Source: Parasulfitobacter algicola (lineage in GTDB: Bacteria; Pseudomonadota; Alphaproteobacteria; Rhodobacterales; Rhodobacteraceae). From it: DNA of 64,000 nt. Shown in pieces: positions 29,063 through 38,721 of this stretch. The DNA lies in assembly GCF_013315265.1 (NCBI RefSeq), contig NZ_JABUFE010000010.1, forward strand, positions 62,001 through 126,000. Direction: 5' to 3'. Under the pieces are notes generated by a model. It was not told the origin of the DNA and did not search any database. It worked only from the letters and a program-made list of their open reading frames with translations. Made by a program: the position numbers and the translations under genes. Within the stretch, counting starts at the first letter, position 1. Every line of letters starts with the position of its first letter.

Positions 29063-29856
29063 AACCCGTCGAAGTGATCTGCGGCGATGTCCCCATCGTT
29101 TTGGGTCTGCCGCATACGGGCACGCATATCCCGCCCGCCATTTTTGCACAGCTGAATGATATCGGGCAAGAAAAGGCCGATACAGATTGGCATATTGATC
29201 GTCTTTATGATGGTGTCTTGCCCAATGCGACAACCGTGCGGGCAACATTTCATCGCTATGTCATCGACGCCAATCGCGACCCGGATGGCATCAGTCTGTA
29301 TCCCGGCCAAAACACAACGCAGCTAGTTCCTTTGACTGATTTCGACGGTCGGGATATCTGGCAAGTACCACCCTCTGAACATGATATGGCACAGCGATGT
29401 GTGGATTATCATACGACTTATCATGCGGCGCTTCGTGCAGAATTGGATCGTGTGTACCAGCTACACGGTATGGTAATCTTGTTTGATTGCCATTCGATCC
29501 GGTCGTATATCCCGTATTTGTTTCAAGGCATTCTGCCGGATTTCAACATTGGAACCAACGACGGCACGACCTGTCATCCGATGATGCAACATATGGTCGA
29601 ACAGATCACAATGGCGTCCGATTACACAAGTGTCAGCAACGGTCGCTTCAAGGGCGGCTGGACAACCCGCCATTATGGTCAGCCTAACAAAGGTCGGCAT
29701 GCGATTCAGTTGGAACTGGCCCAATCGACATATCTGACCCAAGAAAACCCACCCTGGACCTATGACCCAACAAAGGCTGACCGGTTGCGAAATCACCTGG
29801 CTGATATCTTGACCACTTTGACAGACATTGCCCCAAAACTGAAAGGCGCGTCATGA
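29059..29856 (+). CDS. hutG: N-formylglutamate deformylase
   Basis: Amidohydrolase of 265 residues that hydrolyses N-formyl-L-glutamate to glutamate and formate, the last step of this histidine route. Visible family features are [57 protein letters not shown] and the late [22 protein letters not shown]. It overlaps both neighbours in ATGA. Its presence with hutF and the lack of a formiminoglutamase fit the five-step pathway. Confidence 0.94.
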   Translation: MKPVEVICGDVPIVLGLPHTGTHIPPAIFAQLNDIGQEKADTDWHIDRLYDGVLPNATTVRATFHRYVIDANRDPDGISLYPGQNTTQLVPLTDFDGRDIWQVPPSEHDMAQRCVDYHTTYHAALRAELDRVYQLHGMVILFDCHSIRSYIPYLFQGILPDFNIGTNDGTTCHPMMQHMVEQITMASDYTSVSNGRFKGGWTTRHYGQPNKGRHAIQLELAQSTYLTQENPPWTYDPTKADRLRNHLADILTTLTDIAPKLKGAS

Positions 29857-31529
29857 CCCATTCTCGCCACAACATCCGCGATATCTATCCGCCCACCGGA
29901 TCCAAGCTGACGGCTAAAAGCTGGCTGACCGAAGCGCCACTAAGGATGTTGATGAACAACCTGCACCCCGATGTTGCTGAAAACCCGCATGAATTGGTCG
30001 TCTATGGCGGGATTGGACGTGCCGCGCGCAGTTGGGAAGATTTCGACATGATCGTTGCTACGCTGACAGATCTTGAAAATGATCAAACCCTTTTGGTTCA
30101 ATCGGGCAAACCTGTCGGCGTCTTCCGCACCCATAAAGATGCGCCGCGCGTTTTAATTGCCAATTCAAATCTGGTGCCCCATTGGGCGACGTGGGATCAT
30201 TTCAACGAATTGGATAAAATGGGTCTGGCGATGTATGGTCAAATGACCGCCGGATCCTGGATTTACATCGGAACGCAAGGCATTGTTCAGGGCACCTATG
30301 AAACTTTCATGGAGGCCGGGCGGCAGCATTATAACGGTAATTTGCAAGGTCGTTGGATACTGACCGCTGGTCTGGGCGGCATGGGCGGCGCACAACCACT
30401 GGCGGCGGTAATGGCTGGGGCCTGCTGTCTGGCGGTCGAATGTGATGAAACGCGCGCAGATTTCAGGCTTCGTACCAAATACGTAGATGAAAGAACACAG
30501 TCGCTGGATGATGCCCTGGCGATGATTGAACACTGGACGAAAACAGGTAACGCAAAATCTGTGGCCTTGATCGGCAATGCAGCCGATGTCTTTCCCGAAC
30601 TGGTTAAACGCGGTGTACGGCCGGATATCGTAACCGACCAAACCTCGGCACATGATCCGATTCACGGATATCTGCCACAAGGCTGGAGCGTCGCAAAATG
30701 GCGTGTGGAACAAGAAACGAACCCCAAAACCGTTGAGATGGCAGCACGGGCATCCATGAAAACACATGTCGCGGCTATGGTTGATTTTTGGAATGCTGGG
30801 GTACCGACGCTGGATTATGGAAATAACATTCGCCAAGTGGCTTTGGACGAAGGTTTGGAAAATGCATTCGCTTTTCCCGGCTTCGTTCCTGCCTATATCC
30901 GCCCTTTGTTTTGCCGCGGGATTGGTCCCTTTCGCTGGTGTGCCCTGTCAGGTGATCCGGAAGATATCTATAAAACCGACACAAAAGTGAAAGAGCTTGT
31001 TGATGATCCCAATTTGCATAACTGGCTTGACATGGCCAAAGAACGAATTGCGTTTCAAGGGTTGCCCGCGCGCATTTGCTGGGTCGGTCTGGGCGTGCGT
31101 GATAAACTGGGGTTGGCATTCAATGAAATGGTGCGCACCGGCGAACTTTCCGCACCCATCGTGATTGGTCGGGACCATCTGGACAGTGGGTCCGTCGCAT
31201 CCCCCAATCGCGAAACTGAAGCGATGAAAGACGGATCAGACGCGGTATCAGATTGGCCATTGCTGAACGCCCTTTTGAACACGGCATCAGGCGCCACCTG
31301 GGTATCGTTGCATCACGGCGGCGGTGTTGGCATGGGATTTTCACAGCATTCGGGCATGGTGATCTGCTGCGACGGATCTAAAGATGCAGATCGGCGTATT
31401 CGCAATGTTCTTTGGAACGATCCCGCGACAGGTGTGATGCGACATGCCGATGCGGGCTATGATATCGCATTGGATTGCGCACGCGCACAGGGTCTTAATC
31501 TGCCGGGCATTCTAAAAAACCAAAACTAA
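29853..31529 (+). CDS. hutU: urocanate hydratase
   Basis: NAD+-containing enzyme that adds water to urocanate to make imidazolonepropionate. The 558-residue protein contains [40 protein letters not shown], the NAD-binding [17 protein letters not shown], and [17 protein letters not shown]; near the end [18 protein letters not shown] follows the family pattern. Last gene of hutIHGU; its stop is 20 bases from the end of the convergent GntR gene. Confidence 0.96.
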   Translation: MTHSRHNIRDIYPPTGSKLTAKSWLTEAPLRMLMNNLHPDVAENPHELVVYGGIGRAARSWEDFDMIVATLTDLENDQTLLVQSGKPVGVFRTHKDAPRVLIANSNLVPHWATWDHFNELDKMGLAMYGQMTAGSWIYIGTQGIVQGTYETFMEAGRQHYNGNLQGRWILTAGLGGMGGAQPLAAVMAGACCLAVECDETRADFRLRTKYVDERTQSLDDALAMIEHWTKTGNAKSVALIGNAADVFPELVKRGVRPDIVTDQTSAHDPIHGYLPQGWSVAKWRVEQETNPKTVEMAARASMKTHVAAMVDFWNAGVPTLDYGNNIRQVALDEGLENAFAFPGFVPAYIRPLFCRGIGPFRWCALSGDPEDIYKTDTKVKELVDDPNLHNWLDMAKERIAFQGLPARICWVGLGVRDKLGLAFNEMVRTGELSAPIVIGRDHLDSGSVASPNRETEAMKDGSDAVSDWPLLNALLNTASGATWVSLHHGGGVGMGFSQHSGMVICCDGSKDADRRIRNVLWNDPATGVMRHADAGYDIALDCARAQGLNLPGILKNQN

Positions 31530-31549
31530 ACAGCGCCTAAAAACAGATG

Positions 31550-32248
31550 CTATCGTAAAGTAATCGCATAATGCAGATTGTCCGTCGCATAGCGGCTTTT
31601 GCGCAGCTCGACCACGCGGCCCTGAATATCACGGGCGACTCTGTCAACGGCTAGCATGGGTGTGCCCATTTTCAACTCAAGCTCAACCGCCTCCTGTGCA
31701 CCTGCGGCATATGGCGTTAAACTTTCGTCGGCCTCAATCACTGCCACACCATATACACGCTGGTAAAATGGATAAAGGGCGTTGGCCAATGTGCCACGTT
31801 CATCAAGCCCCGGGAAAAGCGGCACGGGCAATATGATTGTTTCATGGGCGCGTCTTTTGCCGTTGATCAACCTGATCCGCGTAATTTCAAAAACATCCAC
31901 AGGTACGCCGAACAAAATAGATGCCTCGGCCTGGGTTGCGGTTCGCCGGATAATCTGTTCGCTGTCTGGTTGCGGGACGATCTGATTACCGTCAGCATCA
32001 CGTAGCCGAAAGAAGTGGTACAGTGATTTTTCATCTGTGCTTTGTGCAACAAATGTACCACGACCTTGTTTACGTTCAAGAATCCCACGTTGTTCAAGTT
32101 CGCTTAATGCTTTGCGCGCGGTTCCCTGACTTGCCCCGTATTCTTCACCAATTTCGGTTTCACTTGGCAGCATGAACCCGGGAGGTAAAGCGCCAGATAC
32201 AATTCTTTCGATCAGATCATCTGCGATTTTTCGGTAAAGGGGCGTCAT
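31550..32248 (-). CDS. GntR family regulator (HutC subfamily), divergent from suyAB
   Basis: A 232-residue regulator with an N-terminal winged helix (YRKIADDLIERIVSGALPPG, LPSETEIGEEYGASQGTARKALSELEQRG) and a UTRA ligand domain with VFEITRIRLINGKRRAHETIILP and AVDRVARDIQGRVVELRKS. It is a second HutC-type protein next to the hut locus but faces away from it and diverges from suyA. The 134-base gap holds a palindrome of the right type. I therefore infer control of suyAB; a role in hut control is less likely. No SuyR name is given because known suy regulators belong to other families. Confidence 0.85.
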   Translation of the reverse strand: MTPLYRKIADDLIERIVSGALPPGFMLPSETEIGEEYGASQGTARKALSELEQRGILERKQGRGTFVAQSTDEKSLYHFFRLRDADGNQIVPQPDSEQIIRRTATQAEASILFGVPVDVFEITRIRLINGKRRAHETIILPVPLFPGLDERGTLANALYPFYQRVYGVAVIEADESLTPYAAGAQEAVELELKMGTPMLAVDRVARDIQGRVVELRKSRYATDNLHYAITLR

Positions 32249-32312
32249 GCATGGCCTTTGCTTGTCTGATCGACCCTATGACTGCTTGTTTTTGCAATCA
32301 AGATATATCTTA

Positions 32313-32328
32313 AGTCTTGTATAAGACT
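32313..32328. promoter_or_regulatory. candidate GntR operator upstream of suyA
   Basis: AGTCTT at 32313-32318 and AAGACT at 32323-32328 are perfect inverted repeats around GTAT. The site lies 54 bases before the suyA start, between the divergent GntR gene and suyA, and has the size and A/T-rich form typical of HutC-subfamily operators. Confidence 0.6.
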
Positions 32329-32382
32329 AATTATATATGTTATGCGATCAGATAATTCTGAAATCACTAAGGGGAGAGGAAA

Positions 32383-32670
32383 GTGAGCGCACCACAGCTA
32401 CTTGTTCATGACCAAAAAGATAATGTCGGCGTTGTTGTCGTGGAGGGCCTGAAGGCCGGCACGGATATGCTGTGTGTTGTTACGCATGATAATTCGGATT
32501 TTCGTCTAACAGCCAAGGCTGACATCCCAATTGGTCACAAGGTTGCCCTGAAAGATCTTAGTGCGGGTGACACTGTCTATAAATACGGCGAAGACATCGG
32601 GCTGATGAAGGGTGACGCGGCCAAAGGCGCACATGTGCATACCCACAATTGCAAAACGAAAAGGTGGTAA
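32383..32670 (+). CDS. suyA: sulfolactate sulfo-lyase small subunit (UxaA N-terminal/SAF domain)
   Basis: A 95-residue SAF-domain protein homologous to the N-terminal part of altronate dehydratase UxaA. It has [45 protein letters not shown] and the metal-site-like HVHTHNCKT at the end. As the small subunit of (2R)-sulfolactate sulfo-lyase it would help release sulfite from 3-sulfolactate, yielding pyruvate. GTG at 32383 follows GGGGAGAGGA. suyB starts one base after its stop. The sulfonate role rests on the neighbouring hpsN, hpsO and hpsP genes; otherwise UxaA-type dehydratase would be equally possible. Confidence 0.82.
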   Translation: MSAPQLLVHDQKDNVGVVVVEGLKAGTDMLCVVTHDNSDFRLTAKADIPIGHKVALKDLSAGDTVYKYGEDIGLMKGDAAKGAHVHTHNCKTKRW

Positions 32671-32671
32671 C

Positions 32672-33853
32672 ATGGCATTAGATTTTTCAAATCAAACCGT
32701 AAATGCATGGCGTCGCGAAAATGGCCGTGTTGGTGTGCGCAATCATGTGGTGATCCTGCCTGTTGATGACATCTCGAATGCGGCATGTGAGGCGGTGGCC
32801 AACAATGTAAAAGGCACTATGGCTATCCCGCATGCATATGGACGTCTGCAATTTGGTGAAGATCTGGAGCTTCATTTCCGTACGATGATCGGCACAGGCG
32901 CGAATCCAAATGTCGCCGCCGTTGTGGTCATTGGGATCGAACCCGAATGGACCAAGGTTATCGCTGACGGAATTCGGGAAACCGGAAAGCCAGTTGCCGA
33001 ATTTTCAATCGAACAAAACGGTGATTTTGAAACCATTCGCGCCGCAAGCTGGAAAGCAAAAGAATACGTTCACTGGGCAACAGAACTTCAGAAAGACGTT
33101 TGCCAATTGTCCGAACTTTGGGTGTCCACAAAATGCGGTGAAAGCGATACAACGACCGGTCTTTCATCCTGCCCAACGGTTGGAAATATGTATGACAAGC
33201 TATTGCCACACGGGCTTTATGGCTGCTTTGGCGAAACATCCGAGATTACCGGCGCTGAACATATCTGCAAAGCGCGCGCGGCAACACCGGAAGCGGGCAA
33301 AAAATTCATGCAGATTTTTGAAGCCTATCAGAACGATGTCATATTCGCCCACCAGACCGATGATCTTAGTGACAGCCAACCGACCAAAGGTAACATCCTT
33401 GGCGGTTTGACCACTATCGAAGAAAAAGCGCTTGGTAATCTGGAAAAGATCGGGCGCACGTCGACCTATATTGATGCCATGGGCCCTGCAGAAGCCCCGC
33501 AGAAAGGGCCGGGGCTGTATTATATGGATACATCTTCGGCAGCAGCGGAATGCGTGACGCTTATGGCCGCGGCAGGATATGTCATTCATACATTTCCGAC
33601 AGGTCAGGGCAATGTTGTGGGCAATCCGATTGTTCCAGTAATCAAGATATCAGGCAACCCACGCACACTGCGTACGATGTCCGAACATATTGATGTCGAT
33701 GTAACCGGCATTCTAACACGGGAAATGACGATCGACGAGGCGGGCGATAGTCTGATCGAAATGATCAAACGCACAGCAAACGGTCGCGCAACAGCAGCAG
33801 AAGCCTTGGGCCATGTTGAATTTTCGATGACCAAGCTTTACAGATCTGCCTAA
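32672..33853 (+). CDS. suyB: sulfolactate sulfo-lyase large subunit (UxaA C-terminal family)
   Basis: Catalytic subunit of 393 residues. Visible family parts: [90 protein letters not shown] with Cys residues expected to hold a metal centre, and [21 protein letters not shown]. Cleavage of 3-sulfolactate to pyruvate and sulfite (EC 4.4.1.24) is inferred from the separate small subunit and the hps genes nearby. ATG at 32672 lies two bases past the suyA stop, behind AAAAGGTGG. A strong hairpin follows its stop. Confidence 0.82.
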   Translation: MALDFSNQTVNAWRRENGRVGVRNHVVILPVDDISNAACEAVANNVKGTMAIPHAYGRLQFGEDLELHFRTMIGTGANPNVAAVVVIGIEPEWTKVIADGIRETGKPVAEFSIEQNGDFETIRAASWKAKEYVHWATELQKDVCQLSELWVSTKCGESDTTTGLSSCPTVGNMYDKLLPHGLYGCFGETSEITGAEHICKARAATPEAGKKFMQIFEAYQNDVIFAHQTDDLSDSQPTKGNILGGLTTIEEKALGNLEKIGRTSTYIDAMGPAEAPQKGPGLYYMDTSSAAAECVTLMAAAGYVIHTFPTGQGNVVGNPIVPVIKISGNPRTLRTMSEHIDVDVTGILTREMTIDEAGDSLIEMIKRTANGRATAAEALGHVEFSMTKLYRSA

Positions 33854-33864
33854 TTATAAGTAGT

Positions 33865-33889
33865 GTTGGCCGTAGATTTTACGGCCAAC
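33865..33889. terminator. hairpin terminator between suyB and the DUF937 gene
   Basis: GTTGGCCGTA (33865-33874) pairs perfectly with TACGGCCAAC (33880-33889) around a five-base loop; TTACCATTTTATTTC follows on the plus strand. It ends suyAB and, lying between convergent genes, may also serve the minus-strand DUF937 gene. Confidence 0.7.
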
Positions 33890-33897
33890 TTACCATT

Positions 33898-34557
33898 TTA
33901 TTTCAATAACTTACCGATCACATCATTCAGCGGTGATCCATCCCCATCAGCGTCCAGCATCTGCAATAATGATCCAAGACCGCCCTGACCGGTGGACGAA
34001 CCGGATCCCTTGCCGCCAAGCGCACCAAGCAGCCCTTGCATGGCGCTGCCACCCATGGATCCGCCCAGCAAATCAGCAAGACCCGATCCGGCGGTATCAC
34101 CTGAACTTTGCACCCCTGCCATTGCTGTATCTATTTCGGCATCTGGGGCTTGTTTTTGCATACCACCCTGCAGCATTGCAGCAAGAGCGGGCAAAAGCTG
34201 TTGAACTTTGTCCGCAGGTGCACCAGCGTGTTCCGCAGCGGTGCGTGCCAGCTCTGGCGCGGCGTTGCGATCTCCAAAAATTTGCGTCAGAAAATTCTCG
34301 CCCTGCGTTTGACCATCCGACATACTGGCGGCCTGTGCATCATCAAAAAAAGCCGTGCCACTATCCCCTTTAAGCGCCCCAAGCACAGCACTTAATCCGC
34401 CCTCTTGTTGCGCGCGCTGTTTTAGCCCACCCGAAATGGCAGGTGCCAATTGTTCCGCGATTGATTGCGTTGTTTTTTCGTCCAAACCAAACGAACGCCC
34501 CAATTCCCCTAGACCTTTTCCATTTTGCGCTTGGCGCAGTAAATCCATTAATGACAT
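33898..34557 (-). CDS. DUF937 (YidB-like) domain protein
   Basis: A 219-residue protein of the DUF937/YidB type, function unknown. The N-terminal part (LLRQAQNGKGLGELGRSFGLDEKTTQSIAEQLAPAISGGLKQRA) is the family's helical repeat, repeated as FLTQIFGDRNAAPELARTAAEHAGAPADKVQQLLPALAAML. The C-terminal half is a low-complexity Gly/Ser/Leu stretch (LADLLGGSMGGSAMQGLLGALGG) ending in DADGDGSPLNDVIGKLL. No signal peptide or membrane segment is seen. It sits between suyAB and hpsP without any evident tie to sulfonate use; a 62-base A/T-rich gap before hpsP suggests its own promoter. Confidence 0.78.
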   Translation of the reverse strand: MSLMDLLRQAQNGKGLGELGRSFGLDEKTTQSIAEQLAPAISGGLKQRAQQEGGLSAVLGALKGDSGTAFFDDAQAASMSDGQTQGENFLTQIFGDRNAAPELARTAAEHAGAPADKVQQLLPALAAMLQGGMQKQAPDAEIDTAMAGVQSSGDTAGSGLADLLGGSMGGSAMQGLLGALGGKGSGSSTGQGGLGSLLQMLDADGDGSPLNDVIGKLLK

Positions 34558-34619
34558 TTTGATACCTCTATTTTTTTAATCAATATAATGATACTAGCAT
34601 AAAAAAGATATATTTGTCG

Positions 34620-35570
34620 CTAGGGACGAAGCAGGACTTTAGCCGCAGCTATTTGACCCTTTGACAGTTTATCAAACAGACCCGGGCCATCGGCCAAGTC
34701 ATGAATATCGATCAGCCCGTCTGTTGGAAGTTGCCCATCGAAAATGGCAGATGCCGTTTCCTGAAAATCTGTGCGAGTATAGGTATAGGTGCCAAAAAAC
34801 GTAATTTCTTGCAACGTCGCACGACGTGCGTCAAGGCCGCCTTCGGCGCTGCCCAGACCAATATGTGCAATGACGCCGCCAGGGTAAACCTGCGCAAATG
34901 CAGTGGCCCGGGTTTCCGCATGGCCAACCGCATCAATCACCAATTCTGCTGCAATCGGGGCATCGGTAAAACTAATGCCCGGCAAATGTGACACCCGCGC
35001 CCGCCGCATTGCATTAGGTTCAACCAGCGTAATGTCGGTGGCCCCAAAGGCCTGCAATGCCAAGGCAGCCCCAATGCCAATTGCACCGCCCCCCAAAACA
35101 AGACATTTGATCTGATCTATTGGGTGGAACAGCACTTTTTCTGCCAGACGCACCGCATGCCATCCACAAGCGAAAGGTTCCGCAAGTGCTGCTGCCGCAA
35201 GGGGTACGTTGTCCGGAACAACGATCAAATTGTCATCAGGTGCAACAATATATTCTGCAAAACCACCCGGTCTTGGTGGCATGGACAGAATTTGGCGGTC
35301 CGGGCAAAGATTATCACGCCCTTCACGGCAGGCAGGACATTTTCCACAGGTCACAAGCGGATTGATCGTTACCCTGCGGCCATCATCGGCAACGCCTGCG
35401 ATTTCATGGCCCAAAACCAGCGGCGCAGGTCTGCGGGCATCATGCCCTGCCCACGCATGCATGTCCGATCCACATATCCCGCAATATTCCACTTTGATTG
35501 CAGCGCCATCCGGTCGCGGCACGTCCTGAATTTCAAGCTGCTTTGGCCCAGTATAAACAAGTGCTTTCAT
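34620..35570 (-). CDS. hpsP: zinc-type alcohol dehydrogenase, HpsP-like DHPS 2-dehydrogenase
   Basis: A 316-residue medium-chain dehydrogenase with catalytic zinc residues (GICGSDMHAWAGHD, LVLGHEIAG), structural zinc cysteines (TCGKCPACREGRDNLC) and a Rossmann motif (LVLGGGAIGIGAALAL). In Cupriavidus the HpsO/HpsP pair interconverts the enantiomers of 2,3-dihydroxypropane-1-sulfonate through a keto intermediate, feeding the R-form to HpsN. The assignment comes from this family type directly behind hpsN and an SDR gene. The start ATG 35570 overlaps the hpsO stop. Last gene of the ABC-hpsNOP operon. Confidence 0.75.
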   Translation of the reverse strand: MKALVYTGPKQLEIQDVPRPDGAAIKVEYCGICGSDMHAWAGHDARRPAPLVLGHEIAGVADDGRRVTINPLVTCGKCPACREGRDNLCPDRQILSMPPRPGGFAEYIVAPDDNLIVVPDNVPLAAAALAEPFACGWHAVRLAEKVLFHPIDQIKCLVLGGGAIGIGAALALQAFGATDITLVEPNAMRRARVSHLPGISFTDAPIAAELVIDAVGHAETRATAFAQVYPGGVIAHIGLGSAEGGLDARRATLQEITFFGTYTYTRTDFQETASAIFDGQLPTDGLIDIHDLADGPGLFDKLSKGQIAAAKVLLRP

Positions 35571-36313
35571 TTTGCCGTGAACCCGCCATCAATATAAAGA
35601 ACCTGCCCTGTGACATACGCGCTGGCGTTTGAGCACAGAAAAATGGCAGGTCCCGTTAGATCATCAAGCCGACCATTGCGACCAATTGCTGTTTGCGATG
35701 CATTACGTGCGGCTTTTTCGGTATCCGCGAATACTGGGCCCGTCAGTTCTGTTGGAAAAAAACCCGGTGCAATTGCATTTGTGGTGATCCCTTGGTGCGA
35801 CCAGGCTTCGGCCATGGCGCGGGTCAGTTGCGCAACGCCGCCTTTAGATGCGCCATAGGCCATCGAATTCGGAAACGCCCGTTGTGACTGAAGCGACGCA
35901 AAGTTGATGATACGCCCCCAACCATTCATCCCCGACAAAAGCGCGCGTGCCAGAAAGAAAGGGACCGACAGGTTCAGATGCAAGGTCAGATCCCAGCTGT
36001 CTTTGGTAATATCACCAGCAGGTTCACGCAGATTAACCCCTGCTGCGTTCAAAATAATCTGCGGCGGGCCAAAGGGGGCCGCGATCTGTTCGGCCAAGTT
36101 GTCCCAGTCAGAAATATTGGCAAGGTCCACCGAAAGCGGCGCAGCTGCGCATTCATCTGACAACGCTTGCAGTGGTTCGGCCCTGCGCGCAATGGCAACA
36201 ACTTTTGCATCGGCTTTTGACAATGCGCGCGCCAGGTGCTGACCGATACCAGAAGACGCACCTGTAACGACAGCCACACGGCCTTTAAGCGAGAACAGAT
36301 CAAGTGGCGTCAT
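35567..36313 (-). CDS. hpsO: short-chain dehydrogenase, HpsO-like DHPS 2-dehydrogenase
   Basis: A 248-residue SDR enzyme with the cofactor motif VVTGASSGIGQHLARAL, NAAGVNLREPAGD, the catalytic Ser and YxxxK in FASLQSQRAFPNSMAYGASKGG, and the closing YIDGGFTAK. Its predicted role is the R- or S-specific oxidation of DHPS at carbon 2, forming a racemising pair with HpsP. I use ATG 36313, eight bases after the hpsN stop; TTG 36325, which overlaps that stop, is an alternative. It overlaps hpsP by four bases. Confidence 0.77.
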   Translation of the reverse strand: MTPLDLFSLKGRVAVVTGASSGIGQHLARALSKADAKVVAIARRAEPLQALSDECAAAPLSVDLANISDWDNLAEQIAAPFGPPQIILNAAGVNLREPAGDITKDSWDLTLHLNLSVPFFLARALLSGMNGWGRIINFASLQSQRAFPNSMAYGASKGGVAQLTRAMAEAWSHQGITTNAIAPGFFPTELTGPVFADTEKAARNASQTAIGRNGRLDDLTGPAIFLCSNASAYVTGQVLYIDGGFTAK

Positions 36314-36321
36314 GGTCTGGA

Positions 36322-37623
36322 TCAACCTGATGCAGAAAGATCAAAAACTTCTGTCGGGAAATATTTGGCCAAACGCACATCAGCGGTGCGGGCATGACCC
36401 TCCATCCCTTCAAGTCGACTGATCCGGGCACATGCTTGCCCAATATCCCGATTCGCCTCGCGGGTTGATTTTTGCCAGGTCACGGTTTTGATAAATTTAC
36501 CCACAGAAAGACCACCGGTATAATGCGCAGCCCCTTTGGTCGGCAGGACATGATTGGGGCCTGATACCTTGTCACCATAGGCAACGGTCGTTTCTTCCCC
36601 AAGGAAAAGCGAGCCATAATTGTTCAGGCTGGCCAGCCACCAATCCAGATCAGCCGCCTGCACCTGCAGATGTTCTGACGCGTATTCATCAGAGACGCGA
36701 ACAGCCTCGTCGCGATCATCGCAGACCATAACCTCGCCATAATCCTGCCAGGCCTTTGCGGCGTTTTCCTTGTTCAATTCAGGCAGATCGTCAATCATGC
36801 GCGGCACAATATCCAATACTTGCTCTGCCAAAGTGCGATCGGTCGAAATCAGCCAAACCGGCGAATTATATCCATGCTCGGCCTGACCCACCAGATCAGC
36901 GGCAACAATCTTGGCATCAGCCGTTGCATCAGCAATAACCATACTTTCGGTTGGTCCAGCAAACATATCAATGCCAACACGACCGAAAAGAATGCGTTTG
37001 GCTTCGGCCACGAACTGATTGCCTGGGCCTGCCAAAACGCGGGCGCGGGGCGTGCCAAACAAACCAAAGGTCATCGCCGCAATGCCCTGGACGCCCCCAA
37101 GATTAAGAATTGTATCCGCTCCGCACACATCAAGCGCATATAAAATTGCAGGGTGCATACCTTCGCCCGGTTTGGGCGGGGAACAGGCTGAGACATGTTT
37201 AACGCCCGCCACTTTGGCAGTGGTGACTGTCATAATCGCGCTGGCAACGTGACTATAGCGACCACCGGGGGCGTAACACCCTGCCGCCAGAACAGGAATT
37301 TGCTTTTGACCTGCGATCAGGCCAGGAATAATTTCGTATTCAGTGTCTTTCAGCGATGCTCGTTGCGCTTCGGCAAAGCGGCGCACATTATCACGGGCAT
37401 AGCGGATATCATCTTTCAGCTTCTGACTCACCTTACCTGCAGACGCCGCGCGGGTCTCGGCCGACGCGATAATCTCGCCATCATACCCGTCAAATTTCAT
37501 CGTATAAGCGCGGGCGACATCATCGCCGCCCGCTTCAATTTCATCAAGAATGGACTGAACTTTGTCACGCACGTCGCGTTCGCCAGTCGCGGCAGTTTTC
37601 GGCGCTTTCTTGAGATATTCCAT
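36322..37623 (-). CDS. hpsN: sulfopropanediol 3-dehydrogenase HpsN (histidinol-dehydrogenase family)
   Basis: NAD-dependent enzyme of 433 residues in the HisD family, predicted to oxidise (R)-2,3-dihydroxypropane-1-sulfonate in two steps to (R)-sulfolactate. HisD-like motifs are seen: CYAPGGRYSHVASAIMTV, AGPGNQFVAEAKRILFGRVGIDMFAGPTE, EHLQVQA and GPNHVLPTKGAAHYTGGLSVGKF. It lacks any histidine-synthesis neighbours and sits with SDR and zinc dehydrogenases and a sulfonate-type ABC transporter. SuyAB, 2.5 kb away, would consume its product. The start is ATG 37623 after a GGAG site. Confidence 0.85.
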   Translation of the reverse strand: MEYLKKAPKTAATGERDVRDKVQSILDEIEAGGDDVARAYTMKFDGYDGEIIASAETRAASAGKVSQKLKDDIRYARDNVRRFAEAQRASLKDTEYEIIPGLIAGQKQIPVLAAGCYAPGGRYSHVASAIMTVTTAKVAGVKHVSACSPPKPGEGMHPAILYALDVCGADTILNLGGVQGIAAMTFGLFGTPRARVLAGPGNQFVAEAKRILFGRVGIDMFAGPTESMVIADATADAKIVAADLVGQAEHGYNSPVWLISTDRTLAEQVLDIVPRMIDDLPELNKENAAKAWQDYGEVMVCDDRDEAVRVSDEYASEHLQVQAADLDWWLASLNNYGSLFLGEETTVAYGDKVSGPNHVLPTKGAAHYTGGLSVGKFIKTVTWQKSTREANRDIGQACARISRLEGMEGHARTADVRLAKYFPTEVFDLSASG

Positions 37624-37647
37624 TCTTAATGCTCCTGTTAAAAAGCG

Positions 37648-38703
37648 TTACTCGGTCATCGCTGCAAAACTAGCCAACTCGGGTGTATCCTTGACCAGCT
37701 GCATGTAGGTGGGATCGATAAAGCTGGACGGGTCCAATTCACTTTCCAGCGTACCTGTGGATGTCATGTACCCACCCAAACCGCCAAACCATTCTTCGGC
37801 AGTGGACTGGCCACCATTTTTGGCCATCAGTTCAAGCTGTTCATCAAGCGTGAACATTGGTCGTGTGTCGATTTCGCGAATAAGAAATTCATCAGGCAGT
37901 TCAACACCTGTCCGGGCATAAAAATCAGCCATCATGGAAACGGCTTCTTCCTTGTTGTTGCGGATCCAGTTCACACCCCGCAGATAAACAGCCAGGTACT
38001 TGGCAACCATTTCAGGATTGGCTTCGGCATAATCACGTCGCGCAATCAATGCACCTGGAACAATGGCGCCCGCATCTTGGCCAGAACACAACAAGGCAGC
38101 GCCTGCACGGCTTTCAAGTGTATAGATATTGGGTGCCCAAAGCCCCGCCAGTTTGCCAGTGCCGGTCGCAAAGGCCGAAATAATTTCCTGCTGGTTCAGG
38201 TTCACGACCTCAACATCTTCGGGATAATTCAGACCAAAGCTTTCGATACAGGCGGCGGCGGCATATTCCCCAGTTGAATTCGTGGTGACCAATAGCTGCG
38301 CACCTTTCAAGCTGCTTGGGTCGGCCCGTATTGCGTCGATCTCATCGCCACGGGCCATCATCGCGTTTCCAGCACTTTCATTATTGGTGATGCCAATTGT
38401 AATAATATCAAACCGCGCGGCACCCAGAACAGCGGGCGCTGATCCTGTGCCACCGACATCCCAACTGCCTGCGGCGGCAGCGGCCACTTGTGGCGCGCCA
38501 GAGGGGAACGTTGAATAGCTTGGGGCAAGACCAACCTCATCCCACCATCCCTTTTGGTCCGCGACATAATATGGCAATGCCCAGTAAAGTGCGGGCTGAT
38601 AACTTACATTTACAGCATCCTGAGCGTTGGCCGGCGTCATCACCGGCGCCGCTAGCGCTGTTGCAAAAGCCAATGCCTTCAAAGTTGATTTCAGTTCCAT
38701 CAT
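37648..38703 (-). CDS. ABC transporter substrate-binding protein, taurine/sulfonate type
   Basis: A 351-residue periplasmic protein of the NMT1/SsuA/TauA-like class, with signal peptide MELKSTLKALAFATALAAPVMTPANA cut near residue 28. The mature part begins VNVSYQPALYWALPYYVADQKGWWDEVGL and continues with the typical QVAAAAAGSWDVGGTGSAPAV. The cluster makes DHPS the most likely ligand; taurine or another sulfonate is possible. ATG at 38703 has GGAGGACA just upstream. It follows the ATPase gene by 18 bases and precedes hpsN by 24 bases. Confidence 0.85.
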   Translation of the reverse strand: MMELKSTLKALAFATALAAPVMTPANAQDAVNVSYQPALYWALPYYVADQKGWWDEVGLAPSYSTFPSGAPQVAAAAAGSWDVGGTGSAPAVLGAARFDIITIGITNNESAGNAMMARGDEIDAIRADPSSLKGAQLLVTTNSTGEYAAAACIESFGLNYPEDVEVVNLNQQEIISAFATGTGKLAGLWAPNIYTLESRAGAALLCSGQDAGAIVPGALIARRDYAEANPEMVAKYLAVYLRGVNWIRNNKEEAVSMMADFYARTGVELPDEFLIREIDTRPMFTLDEQLELMAKNGGQSTAEEWFGGLGGYMTSTGTLESELDPSSFIDPTYMQLVKDTPELASFAAMTE

Positions 38704-38721
38704 GTCCTCCCTAAATTGGAC

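Noticed and set aside
30165-30836. 223-codon minus-strand ORF inside hutU.
   Set aside because: Antisense to a clear urocanate hydratase gene with no family resemblance of its own.
32383-33853. Altronate dehydratase (uxaA) split into two genes.
   Set aside because: No hexuronate genes are nearby, and separate small and large subunits next to hpsNOP fit SuyAB better. A phylogeny would settle it.
33898-34557. DUF937 gene as part of the hps operon.
   Set aside because: It is on the same strand but separated from hpsP by an A/T-rich gap with its own ribosome site, and its family has no link to sulfonates.
36322-37623. Histidinol dehydrogenase (hisD) for histidine synthesis.
   Set aside because: The fold is the same, but the neighbours are an SDR, a zinc dehydrogenase, sulfo-lyase genes and a sulfonate-type transporter, which match HpsN.
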